Shown here one piece after another: positions 46,501 through 64,000 of a stretch of DNA of 64,000 bases; the first letter of the stretch is position 1; each line of letters begins with the position of its first letter. The position numbers were made by a program, and so were the translations under genes. The notes beneath the pieces were generated by a model. That model saw nothing but the letters and a program-made list of their open reading frames with translations, had not been told where the DNA came from and did no database searches. Source of the stretch: Yamagishiella unicocca. Taxonomy: Eukaryota; Chlorophyta; Chlorophyceae; Chlamydomonadales; Volvocaceae. The DNA is taken from positions 186,001 to 250,000 of the forward strand of contig BDSL01000045.1 in assembly GCA_003116995.1 (NCBI GenBank), read 5' to 3'.

Positions 46501-47330
46501 GCAGCCGCACGCCGGCATACGAGGACGCAAGACCACAGGCTACCAGCTAGCAGAAGTCCCTCCCGACCCAGCCGTTGAGCTCACCTAGTCAGCGCCCAGA
46601 GCGGGCTGTGGTGGCGGCCATCGTGAAGCATGCGTGCGGGCAGGGGGCGGTGGGGATGAGGTAGAGGTGCCGGAGTGGCGCCGATGGCACCCGGCCTTCC
46701 CCCCGCCGTGCCCTGCCCCTGCCCCCACCCAGCACCCGCCCACATCCCCTTCCTCCCCTTCCCCCCTCCACCAATCCTCCCCCCCATCGTCCGCCCCCCT
46801 CCCCTGACTGGCCCCGGCTGCAGGTGCCCCGCGGGCTGCCCGCCGCCGCCCTGGCGGTGGAAGTGCGGCCGCGCAGCCTGAGGGTGGCGAACCGCAACTC
46901 GGGTGAGATCTACCTGTACGGCACCCTGGAGGCCACTGTGATCGCGGATCAGACCACCTGGGTGTGGGGTGGCGGCGCCGGCGGTTCCAGCGCCGGCGGC
47001 GGAGGCGGCCAGGACGCAGCCGCCGCCGGCGGCGGCCGTGGAGTGTGGCCGCCGGCGGCGGCAGGTGCAGCTGCTGCCACTGGCGGGGGCGCGGGGGTAG
47101 CGGCAGAGGGGGCTGACGCGGGTTGGGAGGGTTGCGTGGTGACGTTGGTGAAGATGAGGCCGGCGGACGGCGCTGCGAGTGAGGGGTGGTGGCGGCGGCT
47201 GCTGGAGGGTGCGCCGGCGGTGGCATGGGAGGAGGTTGCGGAGCGAGATTACAGCACGCTGCCTGTCGAGCAGCTGGAGGACCACCAGCGGCAGCAGGCG
47301 AGGCTGGATGAGGAGGTGCGGAGGCCGTGA
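40519..47330 (+). CDS. TPR plus CS (NudC/p23-like) domain protein, 9 exons, 1,096 residues
   Basis: Likely Hsp90/Hsp70-type co-chaperone. Exons: 40519-40631, 40982-41313, 41811-42371, 42577-43117, 43413-43527, 43708-44301, 44657-44950, 45584-45817 and 46824-47330; phases agree and the total is divisible by three. Residues of about 39-150 form a TPR block (KLRGDTALSDGN, RANRALAALRAGRPA, SKGHYRAGQALLALKRHEEA). The carboxylate-clamp positions read K, D, N, K, R, so four of five usual residues are kept. About residues 850-1030 form a CS domain: FRWRQSAGDVNVIATRVPRG, AVEVRPRSLRV, LYGTLEATVIADQTTWVW and GCVVTLVKMRP, followed by WWRRLLEG as in NudC-type proteins. Between them lie Gln-, Gly-, Ser- and Ala-rich linkers; other segments have no known domain. 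SGT1 also has TPR then CS, but no SGS domain is seen here. The exon 6 donor at 44302 is inferred from the VDVLL-DPGN join. Confidence 0.87.
40638..40672 (+). repeat. Copy of the 43-bp intron-head motif in another gene
   Basis: GCGGGCTCCAGGGGGGCCGC followed by GGGGGGCACCCGTG. It lies a few bases after the exon 1 donor of the TPR-CS gene and matches the unit of the array at 25312-25720, which also starts at an exon 1 donor. Confidence 0.7.
43118..43220. repeat. GCAGCAGCGGTGAGTGGGT tandem repeat
   Basis: About five imperfect 19-bp copies beginning at the exon 4 donor of the TPR-CS gene. Units contain GGTGAGTGGG or GGTGGGTGGG, each donor-like. Confidence 0.88.
44363..44407 (+). repeat. Dispersed repeat family A, partial copy
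   Basis: GAGGAAGACCCGTGGATGCG followed by AGAAAAACCCGTTTAAAACAG. TPR-CS intron 6. Confidence 0.65.
44951..45033. repeat. GGTTGGGTGG low-complexity array
   Basis: Runs of GGTTGGGTGG and variants starting at the exon 7 donor of the TPR-CS gene. Confidence 0.88.
45863..45925 (-). repeat. Dispersed repeat family C, copy 4
   Basis: The complement reads CGCCAGCTAGCCGGGTTCTG, then CCTCCCTTTCCTGCGTCGCG, aligned with 39740-39797. TPR-CS intron 8. Confidence 0.78.
46091..46179 (+). repeat. Dispersed repeat family A, copy 4
   Basis: GAGAGGAAACCCGTGGGTCG, later AAAACGTTTAGCACACCTG and AATGCATGCTGGAAAACTCG. TPR-CS intron 8, a 1.0-kb intron that also holds a weaker related stretch at 46262-46316. Confidence 0.7.
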
Positions 47331-48461
47331 GATGGCCGCATCGGGGCGGAGCTGCGGGTCTGTGACTGGGGTTCAGGGATGTCGCCGCAGCCCTGAATTC
47401 GCGATTCCGATCGGCAGATGGTGGCAGCCCAAACATGTATGCCTCCGTGTGCCTTTTCCTTCTGTCTGCACTCATGTGTTCATGCCGTATGTGAGCGGAA
47501 GTCCATTCTGGCGGTCCTGGTTACGGAGCGCAACCTGCCAGAATGCCCTCTACTTCTCACGTGCTGTACGGTATTTAAAAAAATGACCGGTGCGATCGTA
47601 CCGATCGTATCGACGGTGCTTTGTGGCGATCTGGGCGCATTTTGCCCAAATAACATTTTAAACAGGGATAATTGTGACGTTGCAACGTGGAGAAGCCTTT
47701 TTGCGAATACCAGGTGGACATAGGTGTCGGCCATCGACTGTCCAAAAAACGCGACTAAGTTTTGCCTGGCTTGTTGATAGAATGCAAAACGAGTCGAGAG
47801 TTTGGTCCCTCTCAACCTGCTATGCAAACGTGGCATCGCCATCGTTGGCGTTTTAGTTCGACTACCGTCGCGGCGCGCGGACGCGGCGAAGCGATGTAAA
47901 AACGCATGCGAGACGGCACAAACGACACGTATTTTACAGGGGAGGTTTGTGATGCGCCAGGATGTCATTGGGAACTTTCACACCTATAATGGCATCACTA
48001 CTCAAAATTTACGTCGCCGACCAGGGGTCTCCGCCTTGCTTTGCGTACATCAGGGTTGATTGATACACGTTGTTATTTATGATAATCACACTAACCAGAA
48101 TCAGTGTTCTGTATTGGCCTGCCTTACTTTGGCGGTTAGTCTTATCGCAATATTCGGGCATTACATGACACGCGTCACGGCTTGAGTACACTGTCACATT
48201 TTACTGATAACTGATGTCTTTGTTACTACCAGGAGGCTATGATGCAGCGAATACGTACGATCGATATGGACACAAGTGTCGTAGGCATCCATCGTGTGCA
48301 ACTCCGAATTCAACACGATACGAACGCTTATACTTGGGCTCCACTCATTAGGCCACAAACTAACAAATGGCCACCAGGTTAACATCACCAAAGCGATAGC
48401 CATGGCCATTCGACTGAGAATCTGGACTACTCCTTTGAAACGCAGCTGAACCGGTTTCGGA
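47331..48461. other. Intergenic region between the TPR-CS and CDKL genes
   Basis: 1.13 kb, clearly less GC-rich than the flanking genes. It contains the TPR-CS 3' UTR and the kinase promoter. A TGTAA lies at about 47895, rather far (about 560 nt) from the stop codon. No gene recognised. Confidence 0.55.
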
Positions 48462-55480
<7,019 letters not shown>

Positions 55481-55664
55481 GGTTGGTAGGCGTAGGAGAG
55501 CTAGTGGGGGCGCAGGGTGTTCGTTCGTGAGCGGGGCTGCGTTGTTGCCTAACTGAAAGGTTGCGGAGACTGGACGGCGCGTACGGCGTACGTCGGTCAG
55601 TAGGAAAGCAGCTACGGTACCGTTGTTTGGGATCTCGCAGTGGTTTCGCATGATCGCAGATGCG

Positions 55665-55756
55665 GCGTTTGTGCCGATGTCGATAACCTGAAGACATGGG
55701 GGGCGTCGACGCGTTTGTGCCAATGTCGATCATCTGGAGGCATGTGGGGGCGTCGC
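55665..55756. repeat. 46-bp imperfect tandem duplication
   Basis: Two copies starting GCGTTTGTGCCRATGTCGAT at 55665 and 55711, in the CDKL 3' flank. Confidence 0.85.
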
Positions 55757-55826
55757 GCCGATCTGGAAAAAATGGCGTTTCGGCGAATCATTAGGCGTCT
55801 TCGATTCTTTGCTAGCTTGTCCCTTG

Positions 55827-55895
55827 GCTCATGCGCTGGCTTGGCTCATGCGCTGGCTTGGTTCATGTGCTGGCTTGGCTGATGTGCTGGCTTGC
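55827..55895. repeat. 17-bp tandem repeat, 4 copies
   Basis: Units of GCTCATGCGCTGGCTTG with a few substitutions, in the CDKL 3' flank. Confidence 0.88.
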
Positions 55896-56903
55896 TTTTG
55901 CCGCGAACCTGTTGGTGGGTCTAGCGAAGGGTGGCCCGGGCTTAGGGGACCTGCGCTCCCCCGATCACCTTTCCGACAACTGGGTAGCACTGCTGCACTG
56001 GCGGCACCGTTTCCCCAGCCGCATCACCGTTTGCCTAAAAGTAATTTATCTTCATGGGTTGGGTCGTTCGCAATCGCGGCCCCGCGCCGCTGGGCTCCCG
56101 ACGCCTGCAACCGGAAGCCGGGGGCCTCATGCCGCCTCCCTCCCTCCCGCCTGACACCATAATGGTTGACGAGAGGGGCGGAGGCGGACGACGCTGGCAG
56201 TGTAGCATGATTTGGTCGTGGGCACGATTTGGTCGTAGCGCTTAGGGTTTGTGGGTTGAATAAGAGGGCGGAGGGATGCAGTCGGACGGTCCCCTGGGTA
56301 GGGGCGCGGCCCGAGGTTTCGGCTTCGCACCCATCGCGTGTCGGTCCGGCTGTGTTGCCGGAGGCGCCGTACATTCGCGATCACGCCATCCCGGCCAAGC
56401 TGTGGCTCTAGATTACGCGGGTGCACCAACTGCCGCAGGTCAGCTGCACGCTGGCCTTAACTATTTCCATGAAGGAATGGGCCGCCGGCGCTGCTGTGCT
56501 TTGCTGCAATCGCATGGATGGCGGGAGGTCTCGTGGCTGTGTAGTTTGAGCGATGGCTTCCGGTCCCACGAGTAGTCAGTCAATGCATCCGCGCGTCATA
56601 GACTTTATCAGAGGCATCGCCGGGGGGTCAAACGCATCGGTCCCTGGCATCGGTTCATGGCACTCAACCAACGCATCGGCGGCGGGCGCCCGGGGGGTGG
56701 CTTTTCCCCCGCACGTCTACTCTGCGCATTGATCGACCTGTCTTCTGCCGCGCACGCATGCAAGGATGCCGTGGCTGCGTTTCGCCTCCTTTGAACGTGA
56801 GCCGAGCGCTTTGTTCGCGGTCACCCCGGACTCTGATGGTCGCGAGCTTGACTTTCTTTGCACTTGAACCACCCTAAAGGGACAGGCGTTTTGATTCGTC
56901 GTC

Positions 56904-56929
56904 TACTTGTACATCTTGCTGTACAAGTA
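56904..56929. other. Perfect 10-bp inverted repeat with 6-nt loop
   Basis: TACTTGTACA, loop TCTTGC, TGTACAAGTA. It is a strong potential hairpin in the convergent intergenic region. Its role is unknown. Confidence 0.6.
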
Positions 56930-58269
56930 ATTGCATTTTATGGTTTTGACATGACTGGGTGTTGAGCTGCCGGACCATCCTTATCGTGCGATCCCATCTA
57001 TGTGGGTGATGGCGTCGACAAGGTTTTTCCGGAGCATTCCCGGAAGCTTTATGCGCCCGTTGCGGCGGTTACCTTGGCGTCGTCCTCGCTACTTAATTAT
57101 TATCGGGAGGCGACAACAATGCCTAGTGGCTTGATCCTTGGGCCGTGATGGGTGGGCCGTGGCAGTTACCGGAATGGGTCATATGGCATCTGACGACAGC
57201 ATGCGTGTGCAACACGCTGGGCGGCTCGTAGTCACAAATTGGGAAATCTAGGTTGTTGGATGTGTACATGTCGCATTAAACTGCTGCAAGGGGACTTCAT
57301 CTATCAGACGGCTGGGAATCTTCTCGTTGATTCGGGTGCGGAAAGACAAGAGACGCGAGGTTGTATGGTTCTCGCCTGTGAGAGACGCGTTGACAAGCAC
57401 TCCTGTATCAACCCACAAATCGTAACGCTGGCTTGTAATGGGTAACGCCACGGTGTAATTTATGGCACGCGTCAACACGTTCCCAGCGCCCGGGTGACAT
57501 CCGCTCCCCGTCGCACCCTCAAATCAATGTGCTATAATATCAACAGTTAGCTCCTCGGTATACGCGACAGCACGCACCAGCGGTGACGTGCTGTGCTGCT
57601 GCAACTCGCTGGCCGGTCACCATGGCTTCAGCGCACACCACACCTGTTACGTCAGTTCCCCCCACCCACCCACAAACATGCATTGCTGACGGCTTCCCCC
57701 CCACCCCCTCGGCACCCACGATGTGAGTCCCTAGCCACGTCATTCCCTCCTCCATCGCCCGTCTCATCCCCAACCCTTCCCACCCCCCCTCCTCCGTTGC
57801 GTAAAACGGTTTTTATACACCCCTCCTCACGCACAAACCCACCATCTCCACCCCTCTATCAACTCCCAACAAATTGCGTTGCCAGTGCGACGCACCAGGC
57901 TGGCGCACACGCGGGTGCTCAAGCCTTTGGCCGTATGTGAGCTGACCGGGCACACTTAGCTAAGACTTCTGCATTGGAGCATCGGTCAACCGGCCCAAGG
58001 CATCCCGGGCACGTCCAGCAGGAGCAGCGGAGGAGGCGGCCATGGCGCCGACACGGGCGGCAAGCTGCGCTGGTCACAAACCAAATCGTCCCAGGCATGA
58101 CGTTTCCTGATGGCCACCTCCTCTGATGCGACGGCTGGCACACATGCGCATGCACATAAACACGCGATGGCTGCGAGGCTTGGGCAAGAGCGCGGCTGCG
58201 GCCGCGTTCTTGCGTCAGCGCACGATCCGACAGCCTGGGCAGTCTTCACGCTGCCCGAGGCAGACTGCC

Positions 58270-61200
58270 TCACAGCAGCAGCATGACGTGCAGCAGCAGG
58301 ATGTAGGCGCTGAACAGCAGCCGCGCGGTGGGCCTGCAGTACAGCGCCACCGTGAGCTTGTCGTGCAGCCGTACCGCAGCCCCCAGCGCACTGGCGGCGA
58401 AGGGCGGGCAGGTGCCGCGAAGCAGGCCGGCGAGGGGCTGGAAGGTGGTAGAGGCGCCCTGTGGCAGCGGAGGACCGCCAGGAGGAGCCATAAGCGGGAT
58501 GAAGGAGCTGGCAACGAAGACTAGGTCTGCTAGTACATCTGCGACCATGGCTGTTGAGGAGGTTATGGGACAGGCGGGTCCTGCTCGGTGCAGCACCGCG
58601 ATTTCGACACCTCTCCAAGGCCCGCACCTTTTCGAGCACCACCACCCGCGAAGCCGCACTTTGCCCCGCCTTGGGTTCCTTGCTCCCCTACCCGTAGCAG
58701 CCCCACATGGCCAATACAGAGGCCGCACGGGTTGGGTCTGCTACCCGGTGCCCCTCGGTACCTCCTCAGCCCCCCTTCCCCGCCCGACTTCTCCTCGGGC
58801 GGTTGCCCAATCGAATCCCTGACTTGGCCCGCGCACAGCCGCCGGGCCACCGTACCTGCAGAACGGCATTCTCGGGGTCGTACGCGCCCACCAGCTGGGA
58901 CGCGATCTCGTCCCGTTTCTTGTCGGCTGCCGCAGAGCGGCCTGGGCTGGATCCCACGCTGGTGTTGCCGGCAGCGCTGATGACGCCCGGAGGCAGTGCA
59001 CCCGCGCCGGTCTGGTTTCGGCGCTGCTCGGCCCTCAGGGCCATCTCAAGCTGCGCTCGCGCCTGCCGTAGCGTCTCCACCTCCGACTGCAGCCCGTCCA
59101 GCTGGTTGGCCCTGTAGCCATGTGGGGGCAGAGGAGGATTGACAGGGAACCGTTAACCGAAGTGGCATAAATATAAATATTGTAGTTAACAAAACGTGCT
59201 AACGATAATGACCTATAACGACAGGGGAAAGAGAGAACAAAACGATTGAGGTGACAGTGTAGGAAGCGCGTTTGCGAGGAAGGTGCGGCTTGGGACCCCA
59301 GTCCATTAAGCCTGGGGCGGATTAAGGGCGCCCCAGTACAGCGGGTGGGGGAGGAACGGAGTAAAAAGGACGGCATGAGCGGGGGAATCGGTGGTCAGGA
59401 GCACGCCGCGGGTGGGGGAGGATGTGGGCCGCCCAGACGCAGGTGCCGCTGGACTCACACCTCTTGGACCTCGGCACGGCCGCACCTGGACACCAGCACG
59501 GTCCGCTCGCTCTGCAGCTCCATCAGCTGCCGCCGCAAGTCATTCGCCGCCGCCGCCGCCGCGCCCTCGCCGGCCCCAGCTCCCGCCGCCGCCGCCGCCG
59601 CGGCCGCGTACTGCTGCTGCAGCTGCTCGTGTGCAGCGCGCAGCGCCTCCAGCTCCTTCTGCTGCGCGGCCGAAGCGCCCAGGGCTTGCGCCTGCACCTG
59701 GGCGGCCTGCAGCTGCTCCTGCATGGCCGCCAGCTGCTGCTCCAGCCCGCCGGCTCGCGATCGCTGCTCCTGCAGCTGCGTCTCCAGGACTTGCGCCCGC
59801 TGCGAGGACGCGGCCGCGTGCCGACCCGCCTCCTCGAGCTGCCCCCGGAGCTGCTGCACCGCAGCCTGCGCCTCGGCCAGGGAGCGAGACGCCGTCGCGG
59901 CCTCCGCCAGCTGCGCCTGGAGACCCTGGGCATGTTCCTGCAGACAGGGGAACAGGCGCGGGGCAGCAGCGTGTGGGCCCGTGAAACGGAAGGGCACATG
60001 AAGAATGAGGGAGCATGGTTGTTCGGTGGAAGAACGAAGCGTTCCGAGACCCGTCCCGAATTGAACGAGATCAAGGGCCCCTGGCCTACCTGCAAGCGCT
60101 GCAGCTGTTGCCCCTGCTTCTGCAGCTGCTCGTCCTGCTGTTGGCTCAACGCCTCCAGCCCCAGGCAGCGGCCCTCCAGGTCCTCATTCTCGGGGCGCAG
60201 CCGCGACAGCTCACCCTGCCCGCCGGCAGCAAGAAGAACGGGCCGCCGGCAACAAGAACATTTGAGAAGAACAACAACGAAAAGAATAAGGCAGCGCTCT
60301 AATCGTGAGCAAGGAGCCAGGGAAAATAACGGCTGCGGCGGCTCATGACTGGGCAGTAGGCACCCAGACGCAGGGCGCCATCTGGTCCACCTGGATCCCA
60401 GCCGGGACGCGCCCAGTTAAGGTTGTCAGCCCCCCCCGGCGCCCCCCCCCGCCGCCCCACGCTCCGCACCGCACCCCGAACGTCCGCTCTCCCCGCCATC
60501 CGCACTTCCCGCCGCCTCCCGCAACGCACCTCGAGCTGCGCGCACCGCTGCTCCAGCCCGGCCGCCCGCGCCACCGCTGCCTCCGCCTCAACGCCGCCGC
60601 CGCTTGATGCCGCCGCCGCCAACTCCGCCCGCTCCCTCACCGCCTCGGCCAGCCGCGCCTCCAGCTCCGCCGCGCGCTGCACCGCCTCGGCCAGCTGCTC
60701 CCGTTCCGTGGTCAGCGCCGCCTGCCCTTCCCGCAGCTCCTCCAGCAGGTGCCCGCTGCCGTCGCGCAGCTCCTCCACCTGGGTCCGCAGCCTCTCTACC
60801 TCGGCCGCCACCTGCGCGCGGGCCTCCTGCGACAAGCCCAGCTCCTCGCCTAGCTGCTCGCACCGCCGCTGCAGCTCCGCCGCGGCCTCACCCTCCGCCG
60901 CGCGAGCGCTGTCGGCCTCATCCGCACACTGCCGCAACGCCTGCAGCTCCGAAACCAGAGCCGCCTCGCGCTCCGCCGCGTCAGCCGCACCGGCCTGCAG
61001 CCGCTCGAGCTGGACCTGAAGCGTCGCAACCTCGGCCTGCGCCGCGGCGGCCGCCGCTGCCGCGGCGGCCGCCTCCACCAGAGCGGCGTTGCGTTGCGCC
61101 ACCTCGCGGTCCAGCTGCTCCTGCAGCGCCTGGCACTGCTCCGACTCACTCGAGCCGGCGCTGCGCAGCTGCTCGCGCAGGGCCTCGGCGGCCGACTCTG

Positions 61201-64000
61201 CCTCGGCCGCACGGCCGTCCGACTGCAGGATCTGAACCTGCGCCTCCTCCAGCTGCTGCTCCAACGCCCGCAGCTGCACCTCTGACTCATATGCCCGGTT
61301 CGTAGATGTGGTGGCAGCGAATTGCGCCTCCTGCAGCGCCGCAGTCAGTGCTGCTAAACGTGAGTCCGAGTCCAACGCCTCCTCGCCCGCAGCAGAGGCT
61401 GCCTGCTGCTGCGCCTCTGCCAGCTGCTGTTGCGCCTCCGCCAGCTGCTGCTCCAATGCCCGCAGCTGCGCCTCTGTCTCATAGGCCCGGTTTGTAGATT
61501 CGGTGGCAGCGAATTGCGCCTCCTGCAGCGCCGCCGTCAGCGCTGCTAAGCGTGAGTCCGAGCCGCCCGCCGCAGTGGCCGCCTGCTGCTGCGCCTCCGC
61601 CAGCTGCTGCTCCAATGCCCGCAGCTGCACCTCTGACTCATACGCACGGTTCGTAGATGTGGTAGCAGCGAACTGCGCCTCCTGCAGCGCGGCCGTGAGC
61701 TCCGCTAGACGCGAGTCCGAATCCGGCGCCAGCTCGCTCGCCGCAGTGGCCGCCCGCTGCTGCGCCTCCTCCAGCTGCGCCCGCAGTGTCTTGCACGCCT
61801 CCTGCAGCAGCTCACATCGGTCCGCGGCGTCAGTGGCCTCCATGGCGGCGGTCTGCGCCTCCTCCAGCTCCGCTTCCAGCTCCGAAACACGCCATTCCAG
61901 CTCCGAAACGCGATGCCGGGACGCCTCCAGCGCCGCCTGCACTGCGGTCCCCTCCGGTGCTGCGTCGCCGTCGCCGTTGGCGAAGGCGGCCGCCAGAGCC
62001 TCCGGCAGACCGCGCTCTGCTCGCACCTCGGCGCCTCCGTTCGCGGCATCCAGCGCCTCCACACGCTGCGCCTCCGCTTCCGCCAGCAACGCCTGCAGGC
62101 GCTCAACGTCCGCCGCCGCGGCCGCCGCGCGCTGCTCCGCCGCCGCCGCGCGTTCCTCCAGCCCAGCTGAGCGCGTGTCCCTAGGCACCTCCACCTGCGG
62201 CACCGGCTCGGCAGCTGCTGGCTCGCCGGTCTCGTTGACCAGCGTCCAGGTCTCCGAGTCCGCCGCTACCGCGCCTGTCGCCGCCACTAGCGCCTGAGCC
62301 TGCAGCTCCTGCTCCAGCGCCGCACACCGCTGCTGCGCGTCCGCCAGCTCCGCGCGCAGCTCGCCTAGCTCCGCCTCAGCGGCCGCGGTGGCGACAGCTT
62401 GGGACCGGAGGACTTCCAACTGCTCGTCTTGCGCTTCCCGCACCTCTTGCAGCGCCGCCAAGCGCCGTTGCAGCTCCGCCAGCTCGGCCCCCGCGGCCTG
62501 CGCTGCCGGCTCCGGGGCCTGTATTTGCCCCTCGGGGGCCCGTGCTGCCCGCGCCTCCTCCAGCTGGCGCCGCAGCCCCGCCACCTCCGCGGCAGCAACC
62601 TCCGCCGCCTCCTCCGCCGCGCGCTCCGCCTCCGCGAGCTGCTCACGGGCCGCCTCCAGCTCCTCCGCAGCAGCCGCGGCCTCGGCGCGCAGCGCCTCCG
62701 CCGCCGCGTTGCGTGCCCCCACCGTTCCCCGCAGCCCGCCCGCGTGCGCCTCCGCCTCCGCCAGCGCCTGCTGCAGCTCCGCCACGTCCGACCGCGCCTC
62801 CTCCAGCGCGGCCTGCGTCTCCGCCAGCTCACCGCCATGTGCCTGCTCCCCATCCCCCGCGCTCGGTGCCCGTTGTTGCACCTCGCCCGGTGCTGCCATG
62901 GCTTCCGCCGCACGCGCCTCCTCCAGCTGGAGCCGCAGCTCCGCCGCGGCTTCCGCCGCTTCCGCGGCAGCAGCCTGCGCGGCCTCAGCCTCCACCGCCG
63001 CAGCCCGCTGTGCCTCCGCGAGCTGCTGGCGGGCCGTCTCCAGCTCCGCCGCGGTGGCTGCGGCCTCGGCGCGCAGCGCCTCCGCCGCCGCGTCGCTCGC
63101 CGCCGCAGCTTCCCGCACATCACCCAGCCGCGCCTCCGCCTCCGTCAGCGCCTGCTGCAGCTCCGTCGCCTCCACCTTCGCCTCCTCCAGCGCCGCCAGC
63201 GCCGCCACCAGCTCGGCGCCACGTGTCTCAACTGTGGAATTCGCCTCCGCCGCCCGCTGTTCCAACTCCGCTGCGCGTGCGTCCGCCTCCGCCCGCGCCG
63301 CCTCCGCCGCCTGCTGCGCCTCCTCCAGCTGCTGCTGCAGGACCCGCACCTGCTCCACCACCGTCTCCTGTGTGCCCGACAGCTGGACGCGCAACGCCTC
63401 CGCTTCCGCCTTGACTCCATCAGCCGCCTCCCGCGCCTCCGACGCCTCGGCTGCCCGCGCCTCTGCCTCAGCACGCGCTTCCTCCAAACTGCGGCGCAAC
63501 TCCTCTGCCTCCGCTTTGGCGACCGCCAACTCATGCGCAGCGGCAGCCGTGCGCTCCCGCTCCTCGTCGGCCTTGCGCTGCAGCTCTTCAATCTCCTGCT
63601 GCTGCTCCTGCACCGCCTCTTTGAGCGCCTCCACCTGATCGCGGCTGGACTCAAGCCGCTCCGTCAACGCCGCTGCCTCAGCTGCCGCCGCTTCCTGCGC
63701 CGCAGCCAGCTCACCCTGCAGAGCCTCCTGTGTCTCAACCGCCGCCTGTTGCGCAGTTTGGGCCGCAGCCAGCTCACCCTGCAGAGCCTCCTGTATCTCA
63801 ACCGCCGCCTGTTGCGCAGTTTGGGCCGCAGCCAGCTCACCCTGCAGAGCCTCCTGTATCTCAACCGCCGCCTGCTGCGCAGTTTGGGCCGCAACCAGCT
63901 CGCCCCGCAGGGCCTCCTGTGCCTCGTGGGCTTGCAGCAGCTTCTCCTCCAGAGCCGCAGCCCGCTCAGCCGCGGCGGCCAGCTGCACCTCAGCCTCCGC
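58270..64000 (-). CDS. Giant golgin-like coiled-coil protein with C-terminal tail anchor (5' end outside window)
   Basis: Large coiled-coil protein; at least 1,450 residues lie here and the reading frame is open to the window edge, so its N-terminus is missing. Minus-strand exons: >64000-60530, 60215-60090, 59937-59459, 59111-58856, then a last exon ending at 58270. The join between 58856 and the last exon is unresolved; a 49-nt exon near 58691-58739 would restore the phase. The coiled coil is Ala/Glu/Gln-rich with almost no breaks. The C-terminus has a hydrophobic stretch, LLFSAYILLLHVMLLL, ending at the stop and preceded by a basic CRPTAR. The Tyr-x4-His spacing in the membrane span is as in golgin-84, CASP and giantin anchors. 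This fits a Golgi tether that would work with Rab1-type GTPases; exact orthology is not settled. Two blocks of internal repeats are listed separately. Confidence 0.82.
61250..61720 (-). repeat. Three in-frame coiled-coil repeats in the golgin-like gene
   Basis: Three copies of a unit containing SRLAALTAALQEAQFAAT, STNRAYE and QLRALEQQLAEAQ, separated by variable QQQAASAA-type linkers. DNA identity between copies is high, indicating recent duplication. Confidence 0.9.
63700..63910 (-). repeat. 63-bp coding repeat, 3 copies plus a partial one
   Basis: Each unit encodes 21 residues of the form QEALQGELAAAQTAQQAAVE. Copies are almost identical in DNA, so they arose recently. The period is three heptads, which keeps the coiled coil in register. 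Confidence 0.92.

Larger units (their letters stand above)
55481..58269. other. Convergent intergenic region, CDKL gene / golgin gene
   Basis: 2.8 kb between two convergent genes, less GC-rich than its flanks. Small open frames on both strands show no known domain. It holds a 46-bp duplication, a 17-bp array, a perfect 10-bp hairpin and a short repeat fragment near 57797-57827 (GCGTAAAACGGTTTTTATAC) whose complement resembles 32552-32585. No tRNA-like or rRNA-like sequence noticed. Confidence 0.55.

Noticed and set aside
60423..63638. Long plus-strand open frames opposite the golgin-like gene
   Set aside because: Ser/Ala/Pro-rich mirror frames of a coiled-coil gene with biased codons; the minus strand has the protein signal.

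Overview
This window is nuclear DNA of a green alga, almost certainly a volvocine (Chlamydomonas/Gonium/Volvox lineage). Genes are split by many short GC-rich introns with GTGNGN-type donors. Coding sequence has a strong G/C third-position bias. TGTAA-type poly(A) signals follow several stops. Proteins carry long Ala/Gly/Pro/Gln-rich insertions, and the first gene encodes a Rab1 of the volvocine YptV1/YptC1 type. No prokaryotic operon, CRISPR array, phage or organellar gene was seen.

Layout: (1) 140-2130 (+) Rab1/Ypt1 GTPase, nine exons, the first two being micro-exons. (2) 2775-3569 (-) small MaoC-type hot-dog hydratase with a presequence-like N-terminus, convergent with the Rab gene. (3) 5970-13839 (-) NAD kinase with a long extra N-terminal region and a roughly 64-copy 12-bp array in its last intron. 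(4) 14206-24403 (-) a 13-exon gene for a coiled-coil protein of about 1,991 residues that I cannot assign. (5) 25189-39305 (+) an OSCA/CSC1 (DUF221) channel-type membrane protein with very long disordered loops and a 3.25-kb intron. (6) 40519-47330 (+) a TPR plus CS/NudC-like domain protein, a probable Hsp90-type co-chaperone. (7) 48462-55480 (+) a CDKL-family protein kinase with a roughly 1,100-residue tail and two apparent GC-AG introns. (8) 58270 to beyond the right edge (-) a giant coiled-coil protein ending in a golgin-84/CASP-type tail anchor.

The genes do not form a pathway. Loose links can be inferred: Rab1 and the tail-anchored golgin belong to ER-Golgi/Golgi tethering. The CDKL kinase (a family that controls cilium length) and the TPR-CS protein (a fold shared with dynein-arm assembly co-chaperones) would fit a flagellate. 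From about 6 kb rightward, introns are loaded with minisatellites and at least three families of short dispersed repeats, in both orientations and often next to splice sites. These repeats, two arrays that copy a 5' splice site, and an over-represented 12-bp palindrome are the most novel signals. Exon boundaries were read by eye from splice-site phase and protein continuity. Unresolved joins are flagged.
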